The notes under the pieces were generated by a model. That model made no database searches and was not told the DNA's origin. It was given only the letters and a program-made list of their open reading frames with translations. From the NCBI GenBank assembly GCA_046330455.1, contig JAXLSU010000014.1, forward strand, positions 10,533 to 74,532: DNA of 64,000 nt, read 5' to 3'. The position numbers and the translations under genes are program-made. The DNA is from CAVQXR01 sp046330455 (GTDB lineage: Bacteria; Actinomycetota; Thermoleophilia; Gaiellales; Gaiellaceae). Of this stretch, positions 50,143 through 58,723 are shown piece after piece (the first letter of the stretch is position 1; each line of letters begins with the position of its first letter).

Positions 50143-51021
50143 ATGGCCGAGCCGAAGTTCTCCGTCTCCGAGATCACGACGTTTCACCAGAGCTACGACG
50201 AGGACCTCGCCGTCTACCGCGAGGCCGGGATCGAGGGGGTCGGGATCTGGGAGTTCAAGCTCGAGGAGGGCAAGGACGCGGAGTCGCTCGCGAAGCTGCG
50301 GGACGCCGGGATGACGGCGACGACGATGATCCCGGCCTGTCTCTCCGTCTGGCCGGTGCCGTTCCCCGGGCCCACCGATCCGAAGGAGCGGACCGAGGCG
50401 CTGTGTGCTGCGATCCGTCGCTTCGCACCCTTCGAGCCGGCCGTGATCCTGACGGTCACGGGACATCCGGGCGACGGGGTGGACGCGGGCGAGATCCGGC
50501 GCGTCTACGTCGAGGGGATGCGCAAGGCGGCGAAGGTCGCGGCCGAGTACGGGCTGACGATCGGCGTCGAGCCGCTCCACCGCAACGTCTACTCGACCTG
50601 GTCGATCATCGGGGATCTTCCCGGCACGATCGAGCTGATGGACGAGATCGGCGAGCCGAACGTCCAGGTGCTGTACGACGTGTACCACCTCTGGGACACC
50701 GACGACCTGCTCGCCGACACGGTGGAGCACGCCGATCGGATCGTGCCGAGCGTCCACGTCTGCGACTGGCGTGCGGACACGAGGAACGACTTCGACCGGG
50801 CGCTCCCGGGCGACGGGATCATCGATCTCCCGGCGATCTTCGGCGCGCTCGAGGCCGGAGGCGTCGTCGGGTGGTTCGATCTCGAGATCTTCTCGGACGA
50901 CGGCTCGTTCTCCGACATGGACTTCGAGGACTCGCTCTGGAAGCAGGATCCGCTCGAGGTCGTGAAGCGCGGCAAGGCCGGCTTCGAGAAGGCCTGGGCG
51001 GCGAGGAAGGCCCCGAGCTGA
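50143..51021 (+). CDS. Xylose isomerase-like TIM barrel, third member
   Basis: A 292-residue AP-endonuclease-2-fold TIM barrel, more distant from the tandem pair. VEPLHRNVYSTWS and VLYDVYHLWDTDD hold likely metal ligands (Glu, His, Asp), and HVCDWRADTRNDFDR is the next. The arrangement resembles hydroxypyruvate isomerase/IolI-type proteins. GGGAGGAGA is 3 nt before the ATG. The ATG of the next SDR overlaps its stop (TGATG). Confidence 0.85.
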   Translation: MAEPKFSVSEITTFHQSYDEDLAVYREAGIEGVGIWEFKLEEGKDAESLAKLRDAGMTATTMIPACLSVWPVPFPGPTDPKERTEALCAAIRRFAPFEPAVILTVTGHPGDGVDAGEIRRVYVEGMRKAAKVAAEYGLTIGVEPLHRNVYSTWSIIGDLPGTIELMDEIGEPNVQVLYDVYHLWDTDDLLADTVEHADRIVPSVHVCDWRADTRNDFDRALPGDGIIDLPAIFGALEAGGVVGWFDLEIFSDDGSFSDMDFEDSLWKQDPLEVVKRGKAGFEKAWAARKAPS

Positions 51022-51800
51022 TGGGACGGCTCGACGGCAAGGTGGCGCTCGTGACCGGTGCCTCGCACGAGCGGGGCATCGGTCGCGGGATCGCGCTCGC
51101 GCTGGCCGAGGAGGGAGCCGACGTCGCCTGTGCCGACGTCGGCTTCGCGGAGGCGGGCGAGGAACTGGCCGGCGAGCTCCGGGCGCTGGGGCGGCGGGCG
51201 GGCTTCTACCGGGCGAACGTCGCCGACCGGGGGGAGGTCGACGCGCTCTTCGAGCAGGTGCAGGCCGACCTCGGGCCGCTCGACATCGTCGCCTCGAACG
51301 CCGGAACGGCCGACTGGGAGCCCTGGACGGGCATCTCGGACGCGTCCTTCGACCGGGTCGTCGGCGCGAACCTCACCGGCGCGTTCAACGTCGGGCAGGC
51401 GGCGGCGCGGGCGATGGTGGCCCGCGGCGCGGGCGGCCGGATCGTGTTCACCTCGTCGGTCCACGTGCAGATGTGCTTCCCGACGATGGGCGTGTACGGG
51501 GCGACGAAGCAGGCGCTGCGGGCACTCGCAGAGACCATGGCGATCGAGCTCGGCCAGTACGGGGTCACCGTGAACCACATCGGGCCCGGCTGGGTGAAGT
51601 CACAGCTGAACGACAACTCGCCGGGGCTGCGGACGCAGGAGGACGAGGAGGCGACGCTGCGGCTGATCCCGATCTCGCGGCCGTCCGAGCCGATCGAGCA
51701 GGGCCGCGCGGTCGTCTACCTGTGTTCGTCACCTGACGGCGACTACGTGACCGGCGAGTTCATCCGGGTCGACGGCGGCTTCTTGGTGGGGAAGTACTGA
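51021..51800 (+). CDS. SDR family oxidoreductase
   Basis: A 259-residue SDR. TGASHERGIGRGIAL is a cofactor loop with two extra residues. SNAGTADWEP takes the NNAG position, TSSVHVQMCFPTMGVYGATKQAL holds Ser, Tyr and Lys, and the end VDGGFLVGKY is standard. The extended glycine loop is seen in SDRs using large or unusual substrates. It overlaps the gene before and the degenerate SDR after it, so the two are likely made together. Confidence 0.88.
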   Translation: MGRLDGKVALVTGASHERGIGRGIALALAEEGADVACADVGFAEAGEELAGELRALGRRAGFYRANVADRGEVDALFEQVQADLGPLDIVASNAGTADWEPWTGISDASFDRVVGANLTGAFNVGQAAARAMVARGAGGRIVFTSSVHVQMCFPTMGVYGATKQALRALAETMAIELGQYGVTVNHIGPGWVKSQLNDNSPGLRTQEDEEATLRLIPISRPSEPIEQGRAVVYLCSSPDGDYVTGEFIRVDGGFLVGKY

Positions 51801-52375
51801 TGGCCGCCGTCACGTGCGTCGGGCTCTCGCAGGCCCTCGAGGCGGCGGTTCGCGAGGCGCTCGCGGCTGTGGCGCTCCCGGTCGTCGTCGCCTCCGCCGG
51901 CCCGCAGCCACGGGGAGCCTTCCTCGACTGCTCGCAGGAGGAGTGGACAGCCACCGTCGCTGCCGCAAAGGCGGCGTTCCAGGCCGCGCAGGGCGCTGCG
52001 GCCGGCTGGGAGGCGGGCGGCGCCGAGGGGCGAATCGTGTTCGTCGTTCCGACCTCGACGGTGCGGGTCGTCCCGGGAGACGCGCTCGCGGCAGCCGCCG
52101 GCGGCTTCCTGACGACGATCGGCCAGGTCGGTGCGATCGAGCTCGGCGGCAAGGGGATCACCGTGAACACGGTCGTCCACGGCTGGCTCGAGGGCGAGCC
52201 CGAGGCCCTCGTCGAGGGGATCCCGGCGGGAAGGCTCGCGAAGCCGGCGGACGTGGCCGGCGCGGTCGCGTTTCTCGCCTCACCTGCGGCCGCCTACATC
52301 AACGGCGCGGTGCTGACGGTCGACGGCGGCGCCTGGATCACGAAGACCGGTGGAGGGAGTCCCCTGCTGCCTTGA
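51800..52375 (+). CDS. Truncated, catalytically degenerate SDR-like protein
   Basis: A 191-residue protein matching only the latter two-thirds of an SDR. The NAG region appears as VVASAGPQPRGAF, the SDR C-terminus is intact (RLAKPADVAGAVAFLAS, NGAVLTVDGGAW), but no TGxxxGxG loop and no YxxxK exist; where Tyr-Lys would be the chain reads ALAAAAGGFLTTIGQVGA. It starts at ATG overlapping the stop of the full SDR and has no frameshift, so it is a maintained gene. It may be a non-catalytic partner of that SDR. Confidence 0.75.
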   Translation: MAAVTCVGLSQALEAAVREALAAVALPVVVASAGPQPRGAFLDCSQEEWTATVAAAKAAFQAAQGAAAGWEAGGAEGRIVFVVPTSTVRVVPGDALAAAAGGFLTTIGQVGAIELGGKGITVNTVVHGWLEGEPEALVEGIPAGRLAKPADVAGAVAFLASPAAAYINGAVLTVDGGAWITKTGGGSPLLP

Positions 52376-53241
52376 GGCTCGCCTGCGCCGACAACACGTT
52401 CCGGCTCGTGCAGCCGTGGGAGAGCGCGGTGGAGCTGATCCGGCTGCTCGAGCTTCCCGCGGTCGACGTGTGCTGCATGGGGAACCGCTCGCACATCCGT
52501 CCCGAGGAGATCCACGGGGCGATCCCCGAGGCCGCGACGAGAGTCCGCGCGGGGCTCGAGCGAAGCGGCCTCGCCGTGTCCGATCTGTTCGTGATCCCGT
52601 GGACGGACTTCGAGACGATGGCGCCGAACAATCCGGACCCCGCAGAGCGCGAGCGCGGCCGGGCGCTCTTTCGCGACGTGCTCGAGCTCGCCGAGCGCAT
52701 CGAGGCGCCGGGCCTGACGATGCTGCCGGGAATCGACTGGCCGGGCGAGAGCCACGCCGACTCGTTCGCGCGGGCCCAGGAGGAGCTCGGCGACCGCGCG
52801 GCGGCGGCCCGCGCCCGCGGGCTGCGCTTCTCGATCGAGCCGCATCTCGGCTCGATCGCGCAGGACCCCGCGGAGGCACGTCGCCTCTGCCTCGAGACGC
52901 CCGGCGTCGAGCTCACCCTCGACTACTCGCATTTCGTCTACCAGGGCTACCCGGAGGACGCGATCGAGCCTCTGGCCGCGCATGCCCGGCACTTCCACGC
53001 CCGGGGAGCGCGCCGCGAGCGGATGCAGTGTGCCCTGAAGGACTCGACGATCGACGTCGAGCGGATGGTGGCGGTGGCCCAGGCTGTCGGGTACGACGGC
53101 GACATCGGCCTCGAGTACCTCTGGATCGACTGGGAGCATCTGAACGAGTGCGACACGGTCTCCGAGACGATTCTGCTTCGCGATCGACTCCTTGCGGCCC
53201 TCGCCGGGTGCGCCTGGCAGTACCCGGCCTCGGCGATCTGA
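52372..53241 (+). CDS. Xylose isomerase-like TIM barrel, fourth member
   Basis: A 289-residue TIM barrel of the sugar phosphate isomerase/epimerase fold. SIEPHLGSIAQDP, VELTLDYSHFVYQGYPED, ARHFHARGARRERMQC and IGLEYLWIDWEHLNE hold the expected Glu, Asp/His, His and Glu ligands. It starts at TTG 52372, overlapping the stop of the SDR-like gene; no ATG or GTG lies nearby, so TTG is the natural choice. It closes the catabolic operon. Substrate unknown. Confidence 0.82.
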   Translation: MRLACADNTFRLVQPWESAVELIRLLELPAVDVCCMGNRSHIRPEEIHGAIPEAATRVRAGLERSGLAVSDLFVIPWTDFETMAPNNPDPAERERGRALFRDVLELAERIEAPGLTMLPGIDWPGESHADSFARAQEELGDRAAAARARGLRFSIEPHLGSIAQDPAEARRLCLETPGVELTLDYSHFVYQGYPEDAIEPLAAHARHFHARGARRERMQCALKDSTIDVERMVAVAQAVGYDGDIGLEYLWIDWEHLNECDTVSETILLRDRLLAALAGCAWQYPASAI

Positions 53242-53290
53242 GCAATCATTGACCGATGCACGCTGTGACTGACGACGCGGGAGGAGACGG

Positions 53291-54577
53291 ATGACGGGCG
53301 CCGGGAGCGAGTTCGGTCAGGGCCGATCGCGGAGCTTCCTGTTCACGTCCGAGTCGGTCACGGAGGGCCATCCGGACAAGATCGCCGACCAGATCTCCGA
53401 CACGATCCTCGACGCGGTTCTCACAGAGGACCCGATGGGGCGGGTGGCCTGCGAGACCCTGGTCACGACCGGGCTCGTGGTCGTCTCTGGCGAGATCTCG
53501 ACGCGAACGTATGTCGAGATCCCGACGCTCGTTCGCGGCCGGCTCAGGGAGATCGGCTACGACCGCGCCAAGTTCGGGTTCGACGCCGAGACGTGCGGGG
53601 TGATCGTCGCTCTCGACGCCCAATCCTCCGATATCGCCCAGGGCGTCGACGCCGCCTACGAGGCCCGCCATACCCCCGGCGACGAGGATCCGCTCGACCT
53701 CATCGGCGCCGGCGACCAGGGGATGATGTTCGGCTACGCCTGCAACGAGACACCCGAGCTCATGCCGGCGCCGATCCTGCTCGCGCACAAGCTCGGCAAG
53801 CGGCTCGCCGAGGTCCGGAAGGCGGAGATCCTTCCGTATCTGCGACCGGACGGGAAGACGCAGGTGACGATGCGCTACGAGGTCGACGGGGAGGGGCGCC
53901 AGCGGCCCGTCGCGATCGAGCGGATCGTCGTCTCCACCCAGCATCGTGACGGAATCGACTCCGAGGCGCTCATCAAGCCCGATCTGATCGAGCACGTGCT
54001 CCGCCCGATCCTCCCGCACGACCTGTACGACGAGCACCGGCTCGAGGGCGAGCGCGACTTCTTCCTCGTCAATCCAACCGGTCGCTTCGTCGTCGGCGGC
54101 CCGATGGGCGATACGGGCCTGACGGGCCGCAAGATCATCGTCGACACGTACGGAGGCTCGGCCCGCCACGGGGGCGGCGCGTTCTCGGGCAAGGATCCCA
54201 CCAAGGTCGACCGCTCGGCCGCGTACATGTGCCGCTACGTGGCGAAGAACGTCGTCGCCGCCGGCGTCGCCGACCGCTGCGAGATCCAGGTCGCGTACGC
54301 GATCGGTGTTGCCCATCCGGTCTCGATCGAGATCGACTGCTTCGGCACGGAGCGGGTCTCGCTCGCCCGGGTCGAGGAGCTGATCCGCGAGCACTTCGAC
54401 CTGCGGCCGGCGGCGATCGTCCGCGACCTCGACCTGCGCCGCCCGATCTATGCGCAGACGGCGGCATACGGACACTTTGGCCGCGAGGAGCGCGACTTCA
54501 CGTGGGAGCGCACCGACCGGGCCGCCGCGATCGCGGCAGCGGCCGGCGTCGCGACTCCGGCCGCGGTCGGGCACTAG
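53291..54577 (+). CDS. metK: S-adenosylmethionine synthetase
   Basis: A 428-residue MAT, slightly longer than the usual 380-400. FTSESVTEGHPDKIADQISD opens the ATP/methionine site, LIGAGDQGMMFGYACNET is signature 1, and GGGAFSGKDPTKVDRSAAY signature 2, with the P-loop Lys and Asp residues intact. It makes SAM from methionine and ATP. ATG has GGGAGGAGACGG upstream. It follows the catabolic operon by only 49 bp, leaving no room for a SAM riboswitch. Start of the methyl-cycle genes. Confidence 0.96.
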   Translation: MTGAGSEFGQGRSRSFLFTSESVTEGHPDKIADQISDTILDAVLTEDPMGRVACETLVTTGLVVVSGEISTRTYVEIPTLVRGRLREIGYDRAKFGFDAETCGVIVALDAQSSDIAQGVDAAYEARHTPGDEDPLDLIGAGDQGMMFGYACNETPELMPAPILLAHKLGKRLAEVRKAEILPYLRPDGKTQVTMRYEVDGEGRQRPVAIERIVVSTQHRDGIDSEALIKPDLIEHVLRPILPHDLYDEHRLEGERDFFLVNPTGRFVVGGPMGDTGLTGRKIIVDTYGGSARHGGGAFSGKDPTKVDRSAAYMCRYVAKNVVAAGVADRCEIQVAYAIGVAHPVSIEIDCFGTERVSLARVEELIREHFDLRPAAIVRDLDLRRPIYAQTAAYGHFGREERDFTWERTDRAAAIAAAAGVATPAAVGH

Positions 54578-54589
54578 CGGCCGCCCGCG

Positions 54590-55525
54590 ATGTCGCTGCT
54601 CGTCGTCGGCTCGGTGGCGTTCGACTCGGTCGAGACGCCGTTCGGATCGCGCGAGCGCATGCTCGGCGGCTCGGCGACCCATTTCGCGCTCGCCGCGCGC
54701 TTCTTCACCGACGTGCGCGTCGTCGGGGTGGTCGGAGACGACTTCACCGACGATCACGTCGCTGTCCTCGAGACGCGCGGGATCGACACCGAGGATCTCG
54801 AGCGCGTCGTGGGCGGGCAGACGTTCTTCTGGGCCGGTCGCTACTCGTGGGATCTCAACAGCCCTGACACGCTCGACACGCAGCTGAACGTCTTCGCCGA
54901 CTTCCAGCCGAAGCTGTCGGACAGCTCCCGACGCTCGCGCGTCGTCTTCCTCGGGAACATCCAGCCCGACCTGCAACGAGAGGTCCGGGCCCAGTGCGAG
55001 GACGCCGTCTTCGTCGCTCTCGACTCGATGAATCTCTGGATCGACATTGCCCGCGACTCGCTCGTCGAGACGATCCGCGGCGTCGACTGCGTGATCGTGA
55101 ACGATGCCGAGGCGCGCCAGCTCACCGGCGAGCCGAACCTCGCCCGGGCGGCGCGTACGCTGCGCGGCTGGGGGCCCGAGATCGTCGTTGCGAAGCAGGG
55201 CGAGTACGGTGCGGCGCTGTTCACCGGGGAGGGGTTCTTCTCCCTGCCCGGCTATCCGCTCGAGACAGTCGTCGACCCGACGGGTGCGGGCGACACGTTT
55301 GCCGGCGGCTTCCTCGGCTACCTGGCCGCCCACGCGGGGCAGCCGTTTCGCGACGACCTCTTTCGCAACGCGATGACGTACGGCTCGGCGCTCGCCTCGT
55401 TCAACGTCGAGGAGTTCGGAACGGAGCGCGTGCAGCGTCTCACCCGGGAGGAGATCGACGCGCGCTTCGAGGAGTTCCGCCGCATGACGTACTTCGAGAC
55501 GGTTCCCCTGCCCGCCTCTCGGTAG
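54590..55525 (+). CDS. PfkB family kinase (probable adenosine kinase)
   Basis: A 311-residue ribokinase-fold protein. GSVAFDSVETPFG starts the lid, VVGDDFTDDHVAVLE is the first PfkB region and DPTGAGDTFAGGF the ATP/anion-hole signature with catalytic Asp. The substrate is not fixed by sequence: sugar or nucleoside. It sits between metK and ahcY, where an adenosine kinase would remove the adenosine released by SAH hydrolase and pull that reaction forward. That makes adenosine kinase the best guess. Confidence 0.82.
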   Translation: MSLLVVGSVAFDSVETPFGSRERMLGGSATHFALAARFFTDVRVVGVVGDDFTDDHVAVLETRGIDTEDLERVVGGQTFFWAGRYSWDLNSPDTLDTQLNVFADFQPKLSDSSRRSRVVFLGNIQPDLQREVRAQCEDAVFVALDSMNLWIDIARDSLVETIRGVDCVIVNDAEARQLTGEPNLARAARTLRGWGPEIVVAKQGEYGAALFTGEGFFSLPGYPLETVVDPTGAGDTFAGGFLGYLAAHAGQPFRDDLFRNAMTYGSALASFNVEEFGTERVQRLTREEIDARFEEFRRMTYFETVPLPASR

Positions 55526-55586
55526 AGTTACGAGACCCGGTCGCGCCGACCACGGCGCGCCGACCACGACGACCGACCGGAGACCC

Positions 55587-57041
55587 ATGGCATCCAGCGC
55601 ATCGCTCACGGCCGCCGACTTCAGGGTTGCCGACCTGTCTCTCGCCGGCTTCGGCCGGAAGGAGATCGAGCTCGCCGAGCACGAGATGCCCGGCCTGATG
55701 GCGACGCGCCGCGAGCTTGCGAGCGAGCAGCCGCTGGCCGGCGCCCGGATCACAGGCTCGCTGCACATGACGATCCAGACGGCGGTGCTGATCGAGACGC
55801 TCGTCGCGCTCGGTGCCGACGTGCGCTGGGCCTCGTGCAACATCTTCTCGACCCAGGACCACGCCGCCGCCGCGGTCGCCGTGGGCCCGGACGGCACGCC
55901 CGACGACCCGCGCGGCGTCCCGGTGTTCGCCTGGAAGGGCGAGACGCTCGAGGAGTACTGGTGGTGCACAGACCGTGCTCTCGACTGGCCGGACGGCGGG
56001 CCGAACATGATCCTCGACGACGGCGGAGACGCGACGCTGCTCGTCCACAAGGGCGTCGAGCTCGAGCGGGCCGGCGCCGTCCCCGAGCCCGCCGGCGCCG
56101 ACAGCGACGAGCTCCGGGTCGTCCTCGAGCTGCTCCGAAGCTCGCTGGCCGACGATCCGAAGCGCTGGACCCGGCTCGCGGCCGGGATCAGGGGCGTGAC
56201 CGAGGAGACGACGACCGGCGTTCACCGCCTGTACCAGCTCGCGGAGACCGGCGACCTGCTCTTCCCGGCGATCAACGTCAACGACTCGGTGACGAAGTCG
56301 AAGTTCGACAACCTGTACGGCTGCCGTCATTCGCTGCTCGACGGGATCAACCGGGGAACCGATGTGATGATCGGCGGCAAGGTCGCCGTCGTCTGCGGCT
56401 TCGGCGACGTCGGGAAGGGGTGTGCCGAGTCGCTGCGCGGCCAGGGCGCGCGGGTGATCGTGACCGAGATCGACCCGATCTGCGCGCTCCAGGCCGCGAT
56501 GCAGGGCTACCAGGTCGCGACGCTCGAGGACGTCGTCGAGACGGCGGACATCTTCATCACCGCCACCGGGAACAGGGACATCATCACGGCCGGCCACATG
56601 GGGCGGATGAAGCACCAGGCGATCGTCGGCAACATCGGCCACTTCGACAACGAGATCGGCATGGCCGGGCTCGCGAACGTCCCCGGGATCCGGAGGGTCA
56701 ACGTGAAGCCCCAGGTCGACGAATGGGTGTTTCCCGACGGCCACACGGTGATCGTCCTCTCCGAGGGCAGGCTCCTCAACCTCGGCAATGCGACGGGCCA
56801 CCCGAGCTTCGTGATGAGCAACTCGTTCACGAACCAGACGATCGCCCAGATCGAGCTGTTCACGAAGAACGACCTGTACGAGAAGCGGGTGTACACGCTG
56901 CCGAAGCACCTCGACGAGAGGGTGGCGCGGCTCCACCTCGACGCGCTCGGTGTCCGGCTCACGCAGCTGACCCAGGAGCAGGCGGCCTACCTCGGCGTCC
57001 CTGTCGAGGGGCCCTACAAGCCGGATCACTACCGGTACTGA
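55587..57041 (+). CDS. ahcY: Adenosylhomocysteinase
   Basis: A 484-residue SAH hydrolase. GSLHMTIQTAVLIETL and SCNIFSTQDHAAAA are substrate-side signatures. NLYGCRHSLLDGINRGTDVM and GFGDVGKGCAE (NAD loop) follow. The C-terminus KPDHYRY carries the conserved Lys and Tyr that reach the neighbouring subunit. It splits S-adenosylhomocysteine to adenosine and homocysteine. A TAGAGT box overlaps the preceding stop 58 bp upstream, so a separate promoter is possible. Its product feeds the homocysteine methyltransferases downstream. Confidence 0.97.
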   Translation: MASSASLTAADFRVADLSLAGFGRKEIELAEHEMPGLMATRRELASEQPLAGARITGSLHMTIQTAVLIETLVALGADVRWASCNIFSTQDHAAAAVAVGPDGTPDDPRGVPVFAWKGETLEEYWWCTDRALDWPDGGPNMILDDGGDATLLVHKGVELERAGAVPEPAGADSDELRVVLELLRSSLADDPKRWTRLAAGIRGVTEETTTGVHRLYQLAETGDLLFPAINVNDSVTKSKFDNLYGCRHSLLDGINRGTDVMIGGKVAVVCGFGDVGKGCAESLRGQGARVIVTEIDPICALQAAMQGYQVATLEDVVETADIFITATGNRDIITAGHMGRMKHQAIVGNIGHFDNEIGMAGLANVPGIRRVNVKPQVDEWVFPDGHTVIVLSEGRLLNLGNATGHPSFVMSNSFTNQTIAQIELFTKNDLYEKRVYTLPKHLDERVARLHLDALGVRLTQLTQEQAAYLGVPVEGPYKPDHYRY

Positions 57042-57079
57042 TCCACGCTACGGCGTCCGTGCAGTGCGTACGCCGGCTC

Positions 57080-57100
57080 GGGCGGGATGAGATCCCGCCC
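57080..57100 (+). terminator. Perfect hairpin after ahcY
   Basis: GGGCGGGAT-GAG-ATCCCGCCC is a perfect 9-bp stem with a triloop, 38 bp after the ahcY stop. CTACAGCT follows. Copies with the same core occur at 7834-7854 and, degraded, at about 8101-8126, where CTACGGCT follows. Confidence 0.65.
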
Positions 57101-57174
57101 CTACAGCTCCGTCTGTTCTTCCCGGAGGGTATTGCCCGGACGGCGATACCGTCGCTCTGTGGGCGATGACGTGA

Positions 57175-57180
57175 TAGCGT
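57175..57180 (+). promoter_or_regulatory. Predicted -10 box, leaderless start of the FAD oxidoreductase
   Basis: TAGCGT ends 7 nt before GTG 57188, with no Shine-Dalgarno sequence. Confidence 0.4.
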
Positions 57181-57187
57181 CGGCTGC

Positions 57188-58357
57188 GTGGAGCGCGCGG
57201 ACGTCGTCGTCGTCGGGGCAGGGATCTTCGGGGCCTCGACGGCGTACCAGCTCTGCCGGGCCGGCGCCGGCAGGGTGCTGCTCCTCGACCGGGAGGGGCT
57301 GTGCGCAGGCGACTCCGGGCGGACGTTCGGGATGGTGCGCCGCCACTACTCGAACGCGGTCACGGCCCGGCTCGCGATGCGCGGAACGCAGACGATCATC
57401 GACTGGGCCGACGAGGTCGGCGTCGGCGACGCGGGCTACGTTCGCACCGGCTACCTCCTGACTGTCCCCGAGCAGCTCGTTTCCGTCTGCCGGGACAACG
57501 TCGCCCGGCTCCAGGCGCTCGGTCTCGAGACCTCCTTCGTCGAGGCCCACGAGATTCCGGAGCTCGAGCCGCTCCTCTCGCTCGACGGTATCGCCGGCGC
57601 CGCCTACGAGCCGGATGGTGGCTTCGCCGACGTGCACAAGCTGGTGCTCGGGTGGTTCGCGGCGGCGACCCATCTCGGCCTCGCGTCGAGGATGGGCTGC
57701 ACCGTGACGGAGATCCTCACCGACGGCGGGCGGGTCACGGGCGTCCGGACCGATCAGGGCGAGATCGCCGCCGACCGGGTCGTGCTCGCAACCGGAGCCT
57801 GGGGGCCCGAGCTCGTCCGTCCCCTCGGCCTCGAGCTGCCGATCGGGCTGAGGCGAATCCAGGTCGCGGTCCTGCGCCAGCCGGTCGGACACCCCCGGCC
57901 GAACGTGCTCTGCTCGGATTCCGTGACGAACGTCGTCGTCCGGCCCGACCGCGGTGCGCTCGTCTACGCGGTGACCTACTTCGAGGAGTCGCCGCTCGAG
58001 CGCGCGGACGACTGCGACCACGGCCTCTCGCCGGGGTACGAGGCGGCTGTCCGGCGCGCGTTTGCCGAGCGCTACCCGAAGCTCGTCGGCGCCGAGCTCG
58101 TGACCGGCTGGGCCGGGCCCTACGACTACCCTCCCGACTGGAACCCGATCCTCGGCTGGGCGCCCGGCGTCGACGGTCTCTACCTCGTGCTCGGCTGGTC
58201 GGGCCACGGGTTCAAGCTCTCGCCGGCGGTCGGCGAGGTCGTGGCGGCGGAGGTCGTCGACGCCGTGCCCCCGATCGACGTCTCCGAGCTGCGGCCCGAA
58301 CGCTTCGAGCGCGGGGAGCTCCTGCGCCTGGCCTACGGGCCCGGCGCCCGCGCATAG
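57188..58357 (+). CDS. FAD-dependent amine oxidase-like oxidoreductase (DAO family)
   Basis: A 389-residue flavoprotein. VVVGAGIFGASTAYQL is the FAD loop and DREGLCAGDSGRTFGMVRRHYSN the region that follows in sarcosine oxidase beta/dimethylglycine oxidase relatives; the C-terminal LGWSGHGFKLSPAVGE is typical of that group. It oxidises an N-methyl or secondary amine, giving formaldehyde or an imine. A demethylase would fit beside methyl-cycle genes, but this is inferred. Single-gene unit. Confidence 0.88.
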   Translation: MERADVVVVGAGIFGASTAYQLCRAGAGRVLLLDREGLCAGDSGRTFGMVRRHYSNAVTARLAMRGTQTIIDWADEVGVGDAGYVRTGYLLTVPEQLVSVCRDNVARLQALGLETSFVEAHEIPELEPLLSLDGIAGAAYEPDGGFADVHKLVLGWFAAATHLGLASRMGCTVTEILTDGGRVTGVRTDQGEIAADRVVLATGAWGPELVRPLGLELPIGLRRIQVAVLRQPVGHPRPNVLCSDSVTNVVVRPDRGALVYAVTYFEESPLERADDCDHGLSPGYEAAVRRAFAERYPKLVGAELVTGWAGPYDYPPDWNPILGWAPGVDGLYLVLGWSGHGFKLSPAVGEVVAAEVVDAVPPIDVSELRPERFERGELLRLAYGPGARA

Positions 58358-58502
58358 GTGCGTAAGCGTTACGTGAGGATTCCAACGTTCGCCGAGGGCG
58401 ACACGGCACCTGTGATACCGTTCGGAAAAGACCGAGCGAGTACCGGTAGTGCCTTCGTGCCTTCCCTACACGTTCAGAACCAGTGAGGGAGGTGATTTGC
58501 AA

Positions 58503-58709
58503 GTGGCAACCGGAACCGTGAAGTGGTTCAACGACGCCAAGGGCTACGGCTTCATCGAGCCCGAGGACGGTGGTAAGGACGTCTTCGTCCACCACTCTTC
58601 CATCCAGGGAGAGGGCTTCAAGAGCCTCACCGAGGGTGCGAAGGTCGAGTTCGAGACGCGCCAGGGCCAGAAGGGCCCCGAGGCGGCGAACGTCACCCAG
58701 ATGAGCTAG
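58503..58709 (+). CDS. Cold-shock domain protein (CspA family)
   Basis: A 68-residue OB-fold RNA-binding protein. GTVKWFNDAKGYGFIEP holds RNP1 and DVFVHHSSI RNP2. It acts as an RNA chaperone, typically cold-induced. GTG 58503 has GGGAGGTGAT 4-5 nt before it. The 145-bp gap upstream, with no other gene, is likely a long structured leader, as usual for csp mRNAs. An infA gene follows 14 bp after the stop on the same strand. Confidence 0.95.
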   Translation: MATGTVKWFNDAKGYGFIEPEDGGKDVFVHHSSIQGEGFKSLTEGAKVEFETRQGQKGPEAANVTQMS

Positions 58710-58723
58710 AAAGGCGGATCGAG

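Noticed and set aside
53242..53290. Possible SAM riboswitch before metK
   Set aside because: Only 49 bp separate the genes, with no room for the aptamer and no conserved core.
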